Source: Erwinia_E haradaeae_H (GTDB lineage Bacteria > Pseudomonadota > Gammaproteobacteria > Enterobacterales > Enterobacteriaceae). From it: a stretch of 64,000 bases of DNA. Numbering within the stretch: position 1 is the first letter of the stretch; each line of letters starts with the position of its first letter. Location: NCBI RefSeq assembly GCF_900698885.1, contig NZ_LR217705.1, positions 682,001 to 746,000 of the forward strand, read 5' to 3'. The position numbers and the translations under genes are program-made. Positions 32,759-43,400 of the stretch are shown piece after piece. The notes under the pieces were generated by a model. It made no database searches and was not told where the DNA came from. It saw only the letters and a program-made list of their open reading frames with translations.

Positions 32759-33628
32759 ATACTAATCTATATTATAGATATAGATTATGGTTGATCACTG
32801 TTATTTCATTAAAATATCTAATGTTGAATAAAATATTTTTAGAATACTTTTTTAATCTTTTATAAAAAAGATTTTATTATTATAATTTTTAATTCATTTG
32901 ATCATTAAAATTTTTTTAAAAATAAAAAACTAACGAAACATTATCATTTTTAAAATATGTATCTACGCTTTTATAAATATAGAAGCATACATATAAATGT
33001 TTTCTATATTATAGATAGACATTTATAATTGTATTGATTTTACTCGTTAAACATGAATAACAACGTAAATCACGCGTAAAAATATACTATGATTTGTCTT
33101 TTAACATTAAAATAGAGATATTTATATAAAAATATATATTTTAAACTTATTTAATAAAAAACTACCATATTATATATTAACCATCGTTATGCTTTTATTA
33201 ATTTAAGTCTAAGATCTAATGAAAATAAAAATATAAACGTTAATATTTACACTCCTATTTCTGAATAATCTTTAATTGAAATAAAACATTGAACAACCTA
33301 TGATTCATTATAAAGCACAACAATACTTTTAAAATATTCGTTTAATATCACGTTTACTGATAAAAAATGAGATTCTAATAAAAATTAGAGAATTGATTAA
33401 AAATATCAAAACCTCTAAATAACATAATAAAATTATATAAGTCCTCCTTTACCTTATCTGAAACGATCCTTGCGCGAAATAAGAAGCTTGTATATAACAT
33501 CAATCTTTAAAAAATCATATGGATTATAAATCTTTTTTAGATCGTTTTAACGATAATTTAGTCTAGACTCTATTATAGAGCGCATGCATGAGAAAAACTT
33601 TATATAATTAAATAATAGTCTCACAGAT

Positions 33629-33901
33629 TTATAATCTTGAAAAATCTCTTTTTTTATTACTTTTTTGAATGATTCTAATTATTCTCTTAAAACGAGCATC
33701 GTCTGGTTGTTTGTAATTCATCAACCAACTAAATAAGTCAGGATCATTATTCTCTAATAGTTCAGAAAAGAGTTTTTTATCTCTTTTCTTGAGTGAATCA
33801 AAATTATCATTAAAAAATGGCATGATTAATAAATCAAGCTCCCGCATACCTCGGTAGCATGCCAAGTGAATACGTGATTTATTTGTACTATTGATCTTCA
33901 T
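33629..33901 (-). CDS. sdhE: FAD assembly factor SdhE
   Basis: Small helical protein that promotes covalent attachment of FAD to the flavoprotein subunits of succinate dehydrogenase and fumarate reductase. The 90 residues match E. coli SdhE (YgfY, 88): the functional RGMRELD motif near residues 18-24, then LIMPFF, and LLENNDPDLFSWLMNYKQP. Its partner ygfX is not downstream and ygfZ is not upstream. Its presence predicts a retained sdhA or frdA elsewhere, consistent with ubiquinone synthesis by UbiF. Confidence 0.93.
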   Translation of the reverse strand: MKINSTNKSRIHLACYRGMRELDLLIMPFFNDNFDSLKKRDKKLFSELLENNDPDLFSWLMNYKQPDDARFKRIIRIIQKSNKKRDFSRL

Positions 33902-34348
33902 TTTTATTTTTATACTTATTAATTGTTGTTAACTGATTTTATTTTTACCAAAGTATAGCGCAGTTTTTTTGTTTAACATAACCTAAAATCTATTTTTCGC
34001 TTTCTCTAAGTTTTCTCTAAAATGGTTCAAAACCATATCAGCCTTAAGTAACTAAATGAAGAAAATAGTGCTATCTTATCTATTTTTGTCAAAGATTATT
34101 ATTTTGATTATATTCAAAACATTGTCAGTATAAAAGGTTATGGCTTATTATATAAATAAAGTAGACTGTATTCGCTTTGTGTATCAAATTAAACTTAACG
34201 ATATAAACAGAATAACCCTGTATATAATAGTTAAATCATCTGAATCATTTATTTTTACTGCATTATGCTCTAAATAAATAATTACCTTATTTAACATACA
34301 CAAGCTTTCTTTTCAAAAAATACATTGCTACTCTCAGGGAGATAATAT
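33902..34348. other. Divergent spacer between sdhE and folE
   Basis: About 450 bp between divergent genes, presumably both promoters. No clear operator or RNA feature seen. Confidence 0.6.
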
Positions 34349-35020
34349 ATGGAAATGCACACATGGAGTCTAGAAGCTCAACGCATTCATAAGGCTTTAT
34401 TAGCTTGTGGTCTTGAAACCCCATTTCAGTCATCTCAAAAAGAAACAGATAATTACAAACAAAAAAAAATCATCGCTCAGCATATAGCTTCAATTATGCA
34501 ATTGTTAAACTTAAACTTACAAGATCCTAGTCTTTCACAAACACCACAACGTATTGCTAAAATGTATGTTGATGAGATATTTTCTGGTTTAAATTACGCT
34601 AATTTTCCTCAAATTACTTTAATTGACAATATAGTAAAAACTGATGAAATCATAATTGTACGTAACATTCACTTAACTAGTATCTGCGAACATCATTTTT
34701 TAATGATTGATGGTAAAGCTACAGTTGCGTATATTCCAGAAGATAAAATTATTGGTTTATCTAAAATAAATCGTGTTGTTCAATTTTTTTCACATCGCCC
34801 TCAGGTACAAGAAAGACTCATTCAGCAAATTTTTATAGCATTACAAATACTGCTCAATACTTCTCATGTAGCCGTCTCTATTGAAGCAACTCACTATTGC
34901 GTTAAAGGAAGGGGGGTTCGTGATATTACCAGCACCACAATAACCACTTCCTTTGGCGGATTATTCAAATCTAGTGATAATACCCGGCAGGAGTTTTTAC
35001 AATCAGTCAAGCATACTTAA
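34349..35020 (+). CDS. folE: GTP cyclohydrolase I
   Basis: Converts GTP to 7,8-dihydroneopterin triphosphate, first step of folate (and of queuosine precursor) synthesis; homodecamer with zinc. The 223 residues match E. coli FolE (222): QTPQRIAKMYVDEIFSGL, the zinc-binding TSICEHHFL block, IPEDKIIGLSKINRVVQFF, and the second zinc cysteine in ATHYCVKGRGVRD. AGGGAG lies 7 bases before the ATG. The gene contains an in-frame A9 tract (near 34461-34469), showing that such tracts are tolerated without frameshift. It stands alone. Confidence 0.96.
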   Translation: MEMHTWSLEAQRIHKALLACGLETPFQSSQKETDNYKQKKIIAQHIASIMQLLNLNLQDPSLSQTPQRIAKMYVDEIFSGLNYANFPQITLIDNIVKTDEIIIVRNIHLTSICEHHFLMIDGKATVAYIPEDKIIGLSKINRVVQFFSHRPQVQERLIQQIFIALQILLNTSHVAVSIEATHYCVKGRGVRDITSTTITTSFGGLFKSSDNTRQEFLQSVKHT

Positions 35021-35936
35021 TAAATCAGACATAATGATTAATAAATATATATACCAGTTTTTACTGTATATCAGTTAACATTTATGCAACACTTTATAAT
35101 AGAGAATCATGTAAAAAATAATCTCAGGTTATCTTCATGGTAATATAAGATAAGTGATACTATTAATCCTAATATTTTAGTTAAATTTAAAGTAAAAACA
35201 AAAAATATATATTACAAAAAATAATATATTTTATTATCAGATCAATAGTATAATGCACATACTATTCACTCAACACTAATAGATGTAATTGATTATTTTT
35301 AAAAATAACCACCAATAATATTTATTACATATCGCTTATGAGAAAACCTTTTGTACTTTTAATTTAGTGTTTGCTGTACATTAAAATTGATTTTAAGATA
35401 ATTTAAAGTAGATTTATATAAATTTGATCATTATATTCTTATTATAGTATAATGGATTATACTATATCAATATATCTACAACGATAAAGTTCACTACTAA
35501 TTATAATATACAAATCATATGGTCCGTATAATGCTCGATAAAACAGATGCAACACTGTACAGGATAAGTATCATTTCTTTTATATAAAATTGAATTAAAA
35601 TATAGATACATTAATTATTTCTCATGTATTAGGAGAAATAATTAATGTTATTAAGAATAAATACTTATTTTTGTGTTTTTTATGAGAATAAAAACCACTT
35701 ATCTATAATCTTTCTGTTACTTATAACTTTTTGTATTTTTATTGCAAAAAACATTAATTTTCTTAAAAATACAATACAATAAAGAACACTTTGTGGTCCG
35801 CTGAGAAATATAAATACAACATTATATATTATATATAACAATCATAAGTAGAATATTTTTATCTTTTTAAAAAATACAAAAAAGATAAAATAATATCAAA
35901 AAATATAAAATAGATACATCAGCATATGTCTGATTA
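35021..35936. other. Convergent spacer between folE and dolP
   Basis: About 920 bp of AT-rich DNA; no gene, hairpin or RNA stands out. Confidence 0.6.
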
Positions 35937-36506
35937 CTATAGAATAGTAAAGGCAGTGGTAACATGGCTGACACCATGAACTTTTCGCGCAATTTCTACT
36001 GCAGTAATAGCTTCTGTGTTTGTAACGGTACCTAAAAGAAATACTTCGCTATTTTCAGTATGAACTTTAATATGTGAAGATTTTACCTGATTATTGTAGA
36101 GTAATTGAGAAAGAACTTTAGTGGTGATCCAAAGATCAGAAGACATAGTATTCGAATCTACCTGATTTGTAAGACGAATTTCGTTATATACTTCTCGTGT
36201 ACCGTCAAGATCTATAGCAATCTTTTGTGCACACTGTGATAAAGTAATATCTGGCGTTTGCCCGGTCAGTAAAACCCTACCCTGATAAACAGTAGCAACT
36301 ATATGAGAAAATCGTTGAATCTGTTTGTTTTGATGTAGGCTATGCATTACACGAAACTCTAAAGTCGCGTCATCAATCTGAGTTCCTAAAGTCCTTGGAT
36401 CAGTGATCGCTTTAGTTGCTACTGCGGCACTCACAATGATGCCAGCCACACAACCTTGTAATATCAACACCATAACAATAAGCATACATCTAGATAGTAT
36501 CTGCAC
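35937..36506 (-). CDS. dolP: Outer-membrane lipoprotein DolP (YraP)
   Basis: Division- and outer-membrane-associated lipoprotein that supports BAM function and envelope integrity, and influences activation of amidases. The 189 residues match E. coli DolP (191). A lipoprotein signal peptide ends in LQGC with acylated Cys19, then two BON domains follow (about 47-115 and 125-189), ending VTTAFTIL. The start is GTG at 36506, supported by AAGGAG five bases upstream; the next ATG would lose part of the signal peptide. diaA, its E. coli neighbour, is absent. A 23-bp perfect hairpin lies about 50 bp upstream. Confidence 0.93.
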   Translation of the reverse strand: MQILSRCMLIVMVLILQGCVAGIIVSAAVATKAITDPRTLGTQIDDATLEFRVMHSLHQNKQIQRFSHIVATVYQGRVLLTGQTPDITLSQCAQKIAIDLDGTREVYNEIRLTNQVDSNTMSSDLWITTKVLSQLLYNNQVKSSHIKVHTENSEVFLLGTVTNTEAITAVEIARKVHGVSHVTTAFTIL

Positions 36507-36555
36507 TTAGGCTCCTTGATTGATATATTGTAACTAGTGCTAAATATGTTTTATG

Positions 36556-36604
36556 TAAGAGTCAGAGATAATAGATATATCATATCTATTATCTCTGACT
36601 CTTA
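36556..36604. repeat. Perfect 23-bp hairpin upstream of dolP
   Basis: Arms 36556-36578 and 36582-36604 are exact reverse complements with loop ATC; the outer part is TAAGAGTCAGAGATAATAG. It sits 50 bp before the dolP start on the 5' side, so it could be a relic terminator of a lost upstream gene or part of the dolP leader. No T-run follows on the minus strand. Confidence 0.88.
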
Positions 36605-38183
36605 CTCTGCGATTTTTAGATCTTTATACTAAGCTTTACTCACTCTAAAAATTTACAATTTTACTAAATGCCATGTTGAAAACACAATAATCATATTATA
36701 TATTAATTAAGTTTTAAAAATTTCAATTATATGATATAATATCACTATATAATACAAAAAGTATTCTTTCATTCTATGCAATATAATTAATATAGATAAA
36801 TCCTATCAGCCTATCCATCATTTAATATCTTTGATCAGCTGCTCTCTCGAAACTTATATATAGAGAATAGCATTAAAAATAACTATATTTTCTATAAAAA
36901 TCTATACATGCAATAAAATATTTTTAAAAAAATATATATGACCTAATTACTCTTTTATATTATTTATAAATAATTTTCTCAATAGAGAGATATTTTATTG
37001 ATATAAAAATACAAATCATAAGAGTTACATGTGCTTATTCACACCAGTAATATTCTATATGATTTAAATCAACTCTTATATTTTTGATATACTGATATAA
37101 TATTCATTCATTATGATGCAATTTATATAGAAACAAAAAGAAACCTTTACACAATAAACTAAAATTAAAATAATCTTATATTAAATAATTATACTTTATA
37201 TATATCTACTATCCTGTTAGATAAATATACATCAAGTGTTTCCCCTAATATCATAAAGATATAGTATATATATGTAAATATATAAAAATATTTTTTACTA
37301 AGCATTGTCATATGTAATATAATTTTATAAAATTATGTAAATAAACCACCAAAAACATTATTCTGAATATATATTATACTAAACTATTTAATATCATAAT
37401 TAGTGAACATATATGAAAATTTACTAATGCAATAAAAATTGCATATCAAGTAAAATAACAAACAATTTGATTATCCACCTTGAGTTTATATAAAAACATC
37501 AGTGATACTGCTATCAAGCTAGTATTAATATCACATATGATCAATTATATAATTAATTATGTAAAATACATAGTTTACAAGAACTCTGCCTAGTTAAAAT
37601 ATAAAAAATTAACATCATGCTTTTTGCAAATAAAAGATCTAATCAAGAGATCTAAAAATATAATTTTTACAATCACAGAGATATAATGGTAGTTATTAAA
37701 TACAATCAAAGATTTACCTTGATACACTTGCTAGAAATTTCCACAATTATACTACTAATAGTCTTTTTATAAAAAATATTTATGTATCGAATAAGTATTA
37801 AATATATTTTAGTAACTGACTCAAATAGATAATAATTTTAAAAATTAAAAAATACTATTATTTAAATTAAGAGAAAATATAACATACTTTTAAATTTCTT
37901 AAAAATTAAAATATATTTTAATATCAATCTTTATGGGAATTATTATAATTTCAATATCTTTAATCTTAACATAGTATATGTAACATATTTATATAGAACA
38001 TAATCAGACCAAAACAGTAACTCATATAATCTATAAGAACATATATAATAATTTTTTTCAAAATAATAAAAAAATATATCCTATCTTTATAACCTTGCAT
38101 ATTACATCTATAAATCATTTACAATTTACTAGTTCGGTCTATATAAAATGAGCGATCCTCAATTAAGTACTTAAAGCTATATT

Positions 38184-38236
38184 TAGATTATTTAGATTGT
38201 TTAGATTATTTAGATTATTTAGATTATTTAGATTAT
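38184..38236. repeat. 9-bp tandem repeat, about 6 copies
   Basis: Unit TAGATTATT repeated head to tail, one copy with TAGATTGTT. It lies 40 bp past the pssA stop, so it would fall in the pssA 3' untranslated region. Confidence 0.88.
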
Positions 38237-38275
38237 AAAAGACAAAAATCTTCAAAATACGCATCCAATGATTAT

Positions 38276-39631
38276 TTATAAAAGACGAAGAATTAGTTGA
38301 TCTATATGCATACTCCGTAAGCGGCGAATACATTTACGCACTGGTTTTGGGTAATCAGAGATACTTTCTAAATCTTGATAGTTTTTTATGAAAACAGTAT
38401 GCTGACGAATAACCTTTAATTCATTAAAACGCTGCTGCGCCAATTGTTGTAATGGATCATGTACTAAAATAGCATTTTCTAAATCTAAACGCCAAGAACG
38501 TGGATTTAAATTACTTCCTGTGAGCATCATCCATTCATCATCAACCCAAAGTCCCTTAAGGTGATAACTATTTTTACCGTGCATCCACACACGAACTATT
38601 AACTGCCCTATATTGATATAATTCTGTAATCGACTCAGAAAAGAACGCAAATTAATCTCATATAAGTAAGGCAATACGCCAATCAGAGTAAATGGCTGAT
38701 CTCTTGGAGTATAGAAATCGTTAGCAGTTTTATCGCCAACAATAATCTCTATGATTTTTCCTTGTCGCAATAGAAACAAAATATTTCTCGCCAAAATTGC
38801 TGGCAAGTTAAAATAAGGAGTGCAAATCATTAAAACATACTGAGTAGACAACATGAAATGATGAATTGCCTTATTGAGAGCACTATGTTTTCCTAAGCCT
38901 AAAAGAGGGGTTATAGAAAGAGCTTCATATTGTCCATTCGATTGAAATTGGTAATGACATTGACGTAAGGCTCGACGTAACTTTCGAGTACAATTTTTTA
39001 TATCTGAACGACTAGAACAATTCCCTTGATCTATTCGATGAACCGCTTTATCTTTTAATAGATTTTTTTGAATCCATTGCAGCATGGTATCCGCTAATAC
39101 CCGGTTATTCAGGCATTGATAACGATCATAGCGATAAGTATCTTTCTGATGCAAATAAGCATTATTAAAACTCGCACCACTATATAGAACAGTATCATCA
39201 ATAATAGATCCCTTTAAATGAAACACACCCCATGCTTCCCTGTTATGTACAGGAATTCCATAAACAGGAACAGAGTCATTAGGGTTTTTATTAGCCATTA
39301 AGTAGTACCAATCAGCGTTAGTCATTCCAACATGAGTGCCGATACGACAACGTTTTGCACGATGCCAGTCTACTAATACACAAATATCTAAATTGGGTTT
39401 TTGTTTTTTAGCAGCGTAGAGTGCAGAAAAAATTTCTTGACCTCCTTCATCATTCTCTAAATAGAGCGCAAGAATATAAATTCTATATGTAGCAGAAGAA
39501 ATTTTTTCTAATAAACGAGATCGAAAGTCCAGTGGTGAAAATAACGTACTAAAACCAACCACTGATTGTGAAATTTTAGGTAATTGTATAAGGTATTGTT
39601 GATGCTTATTACGTTGAGATTTGAACAACAT
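38276..39631 (-). CDS. pssA: CDP-diacylglycerol-serine O-phosphatidyltransferase
   Basis: Phosphatidylserine synthase of the phospholipase D superfamily, ribosome- and membrane-associated. It makes phosphatidylserine, the substrate of Psd. The 451 residues equal E. coli PssA. Both HKD motifs (HxKx4D) are visible: FHLKGSIIDDTVLYSG near residue 133 and YHLKGLWVDDEWMMLTGSN near residue 353. Other matches are KHQQYLIQLPKISQSV at the start and ICTPYFNLPAILARNI. It stands alone. Together with psd, pgsA and clsA it gives the main phospholipid head-group enzymes within this window. Confidence 0.96.
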   Translation of the reverse strand: MLFKSQRNKHQQYLIQLPKISQSVVGFSTLFSPLDFRSRLLEKISSATYRIYILALYLENDEGGQEIFSALYAAKKQKPNLDICVLVDWHRAKRCRIGTHVGMTNADWYYLMANKNPNDSVPVYGIPVHNREAWGVFHLKGSIIDDTVLYSGASFNNAYLHQKDTYRYDRYQCLNNRVLADTMLQWIQKNLLKDKAVHRIDQGNCSSRSDIKNCTRKLRRALRQCHYQFQSNGQYEALSITPLLGLGKHSALNKAIHHFMLSTQYVLMICTPYFNLPAILARNILFLLRQGKIIEIIVGDKTANDFYTPRDQPFTLIGVLPYLYEINLRSFLSRLQNYINIGQLIVRVWMHGKNSYHLKGLWVDDEWMMLTGSNLNPRSWRLDLENAILVHDPLQQLAQQRFNELKVIRQHTVFIKNYQDLESISDYPKPVRKCIRRLRSMHIDQLILRLL

Positions 39632-40904
39632 TACAGCGCACTTCTTTCCTATTAAAATAATTAACGAAAAATTAGCAAACTACTGGGCCTAATTATAAAC
39701 AATCTTTTTTCATATACAGTGCAGTTCGTTAAAAGCATCAAACCATAAAATTAATCCAAATGAGAAGTTATTTTTATTGTATGAATATATACCTGAAGTG
39801 TTCTCGAAAACATGAATGATATTTCATCATAAAGCTCTTAACCTAAATAACACAATCTATCTCATCAAACTATAATGTATCAAAATTTTAATCAGCATAA
39901 ATATACATGTTCTAGATATATTTTAGTAAAAATTCACTGGAAGTTTCTCTTTTCTATATACGATGATTATATATTCTATATTCATTTGCTATAAAATGAC
40001 TATATCACTAAAATAGTGAACATATTTTTCTGCAGTATTATTAATCTACACAAAATGCAGCTGTATTATACACTGAGATTAATAAAATTTTGTGATATCT
40101 TTTGTTGATCAAATTTTAAAAGATTATCAGGAATACATATACTGCTTGTTCAAATTAAGTGCATATGGCATGTTCTAGTATAAGCATATTCTAACACACA
40201 CAAAGGGTTCATGTCATACATTGCATCTATCTACAGTAGATATATTTTACTAGTATATGTTGTATAACTATTGAATCTGTCATGTATATTTAAAGATCTA
40301 TGATCCTATCTCCAGTGGGATATATCATAAATAAAATAGTATGTTTATTTACATAAATGCTCTTGCATTGTTTAATAATAGAAAAATTAAAAAAATTACC
40401 GTTACGAATAATATAATCAATAGTAGACTCTATATGTTAAAATACAGCAAGAATTTAGAGAAACATTGATATATAAATGTCTAAACAAATATCACGATAT
40501 TAGATACATAAAACTAAAGAGGACTAATATGTTTATCTCTTATTGAAGTTATCTACACTCATATTTATATTGCTATAACCTAAAAACATATGCTTCAAGT
40601 ATTATCTAATTTATCAAATATTTTTAAAAGAGTATAACAACTTAATTATGGTCATTAGCTAAAGACGTTATAAATTAACGTCACAAAAAATATGATAAAT
40701 TTATTATATAACATAAGGTAATACCGAAATATATTGCGTGATCACATGATACATAGTCAGAAACTACATACTATTTATAGCAAAGACTAGTCATCTTAAC
40801 TGTTAAGATAAGTTGGCTTTTTTAAAAATATTAAATAACATCACCTCATCGCATGAAGTACATCATGCTTTATTATAAAACTTTCTCTTAGCAGGAGGTC
40901 AATT
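39632..40904. other. Divergent spacer between pssA and gshA
   Basis: About 1.3 kb, AT-rich, no supported gene. It ends with a terminator-like element (40782-40823) just before gshA. Confidence 0.6.
40782..40823 (+). terminator. Terminator-like hairpin upstream of gshA
   Basis: The inner stem ATCTTAAC-T-GTTAAGAT is perfect, and the outer AAAG/CTTT pairs across a mismatched middle. A T6 run (40818-40823) follows on the plus strand. It lies 80 bp before the gshA start. It may be the terminator of an upstream gene now lost, or leader attenuation for gshA. Confidence 0.45.
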
Positions 40905-42467
40905 GTGATCCCGGATGCATCGCAAGCTCTTTCTTGGTTAGAATCTCATCCTGATTCTATTAAAGGAATAAGAAGAGGTATTGAGCGAGAAACTCTACGT
41001 ATAAATCCTGATGGATTACTTGCCACCACTCCCCACCCTGGATGTTTTGGATCACCGCTAACTCATAAATGGATTACTACAGATTTTGCAGAAGCGCTTC
41101 TGGAATTAATTACACCAGTTGATGATGATATTGATCATCTACTAGCATTTCTCAGTGATCTTCACCGTCATGCATCTAAAAATTTAGGCAAAGAGCTTAT
41201 GTGGCCAATGAGCATGCCATGTAAAATACACCAAAACCAAAAAATACAACTTGCGCAATATGGATCTTCATCTCTCGGTCAAATGAAGACGCAGTATCGT
41301 CAAGGATTAAAAAATCGCTATGGCGCTTTAATGCAAATTATTGCAGGAGTGCATTATAATTTTTCACTACCGTTATCTTTTTGGAAATCATGGGCAGGTT
41401 TAGATAACGAGAAAAGTGAAAAAGAGATAATTTCCGCAGGCTACTTACAAATGATCCGTAACTATTATCGTCTTGGGTGGGTAATCCCTTATCTTTTTGG
41501 CGCATCACCAGCTATTTGTTCTTCCTTTATGCAAGGTCAAACCAGCACGCTGCCATTTGAATATAGTAAGAACGGAATGCTTTTCTTACCTCACGCAACC
41601 TCATTGCGCCTAAGTGAAATAGGCTATCTTAATAGATCTCAAAACACCTTAGATATTACCTTTAATAATCTTGAGGATTATGTTTTTAGCTTAAAAAAAG
41701 CAACGCAAACCCCATCAAAGAAATTTATCACAATGGGAGTAAAAGATAAAAACGAAAACAGGATACAATTAAACACGAATATTCTGCAGATTGAAGATGA
41801 ACTTTATATGCCTATACGACCTAAGCGAGTAACGCGATGCGGAGAAGCTCAATCTGATGCGTTAAAACTCAGGGGAATTGAATATGTAGAAGTCCGTGCA
41901 TTAGATATTAACCCATTTTCACCTATTGGTATTGCATCTGAACAAATACGTTTTTTAGATATGTTTTTAATCTGGTGCGCAATTGCTGATGCTCCTGATA
42001 TAGACAGTTTAGGGTTACGTAATACACGTAAAAATTGGGATTTAATTATTACTGAAGGCCGCAAATATGGACAAACTATTAATATTGATTGTCGAGAAAC
42101 TAAGTATTTAGTCTCTGAAATAGGAAAAAATCTCTTTGATGATTTAAATCGAATAGGTAAAATACTAGATAATTTCAATAAGTATCCTGATTATCAAAGA
42201 GTCTGTCAAAATCTACAAAAATTTTTTGAGAATCCAGATTTAACCTATTCCGGTCGTTTATTACCAATATTAAAGTCCAGTGGACTTAAAAATACCGGTC
42301 TTTCTTTAGCTGTTCTATATAAAGAAAAGTTCAGTCATGAGTCGCTAGAAGTACTAAAAACTCACAGCTTTATTAATGCAGCAAAAGAATCTACACTTAA
42401 CCAAGAAAAACTAGAAGCTGCTGATACACAAGTTCAGAAATTTAATAACATTAATACTATTGATTGA
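40905..42467 (+). CDS. gshA: Glutamate-cysteine ligase
   Basis: ATP-dependent first step of glutathione synthesis, joining glutamate and cysteine as gamma-glutamylcysteine. The 520 residues match E. coli GshA (518) from MIPDASQALSWLESHP onward, with RGIERETLRI, THKWITTDFAEALLE, GVHYNFSLPLSFW, IRNYYRLGWVIPYLFGASP and YVEVRALDINPFSPIG. The start is GTG, with a strong AGGAGG six bases upstream; E. coli gshA also uses a non-ATG start (TTG). The carboxyl end ESTLNQEKLEAADTQV parallels E. coli. Cysteine would come from CysK. gshB is not in this window. Strong SD suggests good translation. Confidence 0.96.
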   Translation: MIPDASQALSWLESHPDSIKGIRRGIERETLRINPDGLLATTPHPGCFGSPLTHKWITTDFAEALLELITPVDDDIDHLLAFLSDLHRHASKNLGKELMWPMSMPCKIHQNQKIQLAQYGSSSLGQMKTQYRQGLKNRYGALMQIIAGVHYNFSLPLSFWKSWAGLDNEKSEKEIISAGYLQMIRNYYRLGWVIPYLFGASPAICSSFMQGQTSTLPFEYSKNGMLFLPHATSLRLSEIGYLNRSQNTLDITFNNLEDYVFSLKKATQTPSKKFITMGVKDKNENRIQLNTNILQIEDELYMPIRPKRVTRCGEAQSDALKLRGIEYVEVRALDINPFSPIGIASEQIRFLDMFLIWCAIADAPDIDSLGLRNTRKNWDLIITEGRKYGQTINIDCRETKYLVSEIGKNLFDDLNRIGKILDNFNKYPDYQRVCQNLQKFFENPDLTYSGRLLPILKSSGLKNTGLSLAVLYKEKFSHESLEVLKTHSFINAAKESTLNQEKLEAADTQVQKFNNINTID

Positions 42468-43206
42468 TTCATAATATGTTCAAATTCAAATATTATTTTT
42501 CCTTATACTTATATCTAGATAGATAATCCATATCTACAATGAGGTTAATTATATTTTGATCTATGTGTTATTATACATGAACAGTATAGCTTGATTGATA
42601 AGAAGAATAGAGCTTTCTTTAATATTTGTGATTTATTTTTAGATTAGTTAACAGAGAAGATAGTAAAATCAATATAAATAAAACATTTTAATGTTAAAAA
42701 AAATCAATCTTCATATTGCTCGTTCTAAAAATAAATGATGTCATATTTTTTTGATGTAAATAAATTGAAATTTACGTTCTATTTTCCTTATTGTCATACG
42801 TGAATTGCACTATTCTACAATTTAGAAAATATTACTTATTTTGATAATTATCAACTAACTTGACACAAAAATAATAAAACTATTTAAAACGTATTTCTAA
42901 AATAGAAACTTAGAAATATTAAAGATGTAAAAGCAGGATATTACACAATAATACCAATCAAGTTAAATCTTATAGAGTTTCATATAGTATATGATATTGC
43001 TTTGTAAAATTTTTAATAAAGTATGTTTCTATTGCTTTTCTAATGTATCAAATCAATTATATCTAAATATTATTCAAAATATAATCATAATTATATAATA
43101 CGATTCTTCAAAAAAAAATAATAAAAATATTAAAGAGTACTTTTATATAGGATAAAAAAAATGCGTTTATTAAAAATAATTATTAATACAAAAAATGCGA
43201 TAGGTT
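42468..43206. other. Gene-free region between gshA and ffs
   Basis: About 740 bp. luxS and micA, which follow gshA in E. coli, are not recognisable. AT-rich, nothing else seen. Confidence 0.6.
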
Positions 43207-43319
43207 GGTGGGAACCATGCTAGCTGTATTCAGCACATGCATTATCTGTTACGGCTGCTTTCTTCCGAACCTGACCGAGTTGGCAGACTAACATTGCAGA
43301 TGACTAACAAGGTTCCCTT
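43207..43319 (-). ncRNA. ffs: 4.5S RNA of the signal recognition particle
   Basis: SRP RNA that binds Ffh and directs membrane protein insertion. On the minus strand the conserved apical domain reads GGTCAGGTTCGGAAGAAAGC followed by AGCCG. It contains the GGAA tetraloop and the asymmetric internal loop that binds Ffh. The outer ends AGGGAACC and GGTTCCCACC pair to close a long hairpin of about 113 nt, near the E. coli length of 114. The outer part of the hairpin has drifted, but the pairing ends are kept. There are no neighbours within a kilobase except gshA. Exact ends are uncertain by a few bases. Confidence 0.93.
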
Positions 43320-43374
43320 AGTAACATACTAATTTCATAATAAAAATATTATCTATTATTCTTATGTAGAATAC

Positions 43375-43400
43375 AAGCACTATATGAGAATATAGTGCTT
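43375..43400. repeat. Perfect 11-bp hairpin upstream of ffs
   Basis: Arms AAGCACTATAT and its reverse complement with loop GAGA. It lies about 55 bp upstream of the ffs 5' end; it may be a relic terminator of a lost upstream gene. Confidence 0.75.

Larger units (their letters stand above)
30539..33628. other. 3.1 kb gene-free region between pgsA and sdhE
   Basis: AT-rich with no supported gene; uvrC, which precedes pgsA in E. coli, is not seen. Notable are a small GC-containing hairpin at about 31058-31072 (AAGGC-ACC-GCCTT), a pair of 31-bp inverted repeats (32549-32579 and 32728-32758), and a strong but orphan minus-strand AAAGGAGG near 33442-33450, downstream of sdhE. Confidence 0.6.
36507..38275. 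other. Gene-free region between dolP and pssA
   Basis: About 1.8 kb, AT-rich. It holds the hairpin at 36556-36604 and the 9-bp tandem repeat at 38184-38236. No gene supported. Confidence 0.6.

Noticed and set aside
33400..33628. AAAGGAGG on the minus strand near 33442-33450 as a ribosome site for a small gene
   Set aside because: The first ATG is about 17 bases away and the frame ends after 16 codons. At most a relic of a lost gene after sdhE.
42468..43206. Possible micA or luxS after gshA
   Set aside because: No MicA-like terminator stem or LuxS motif found in the expected place.
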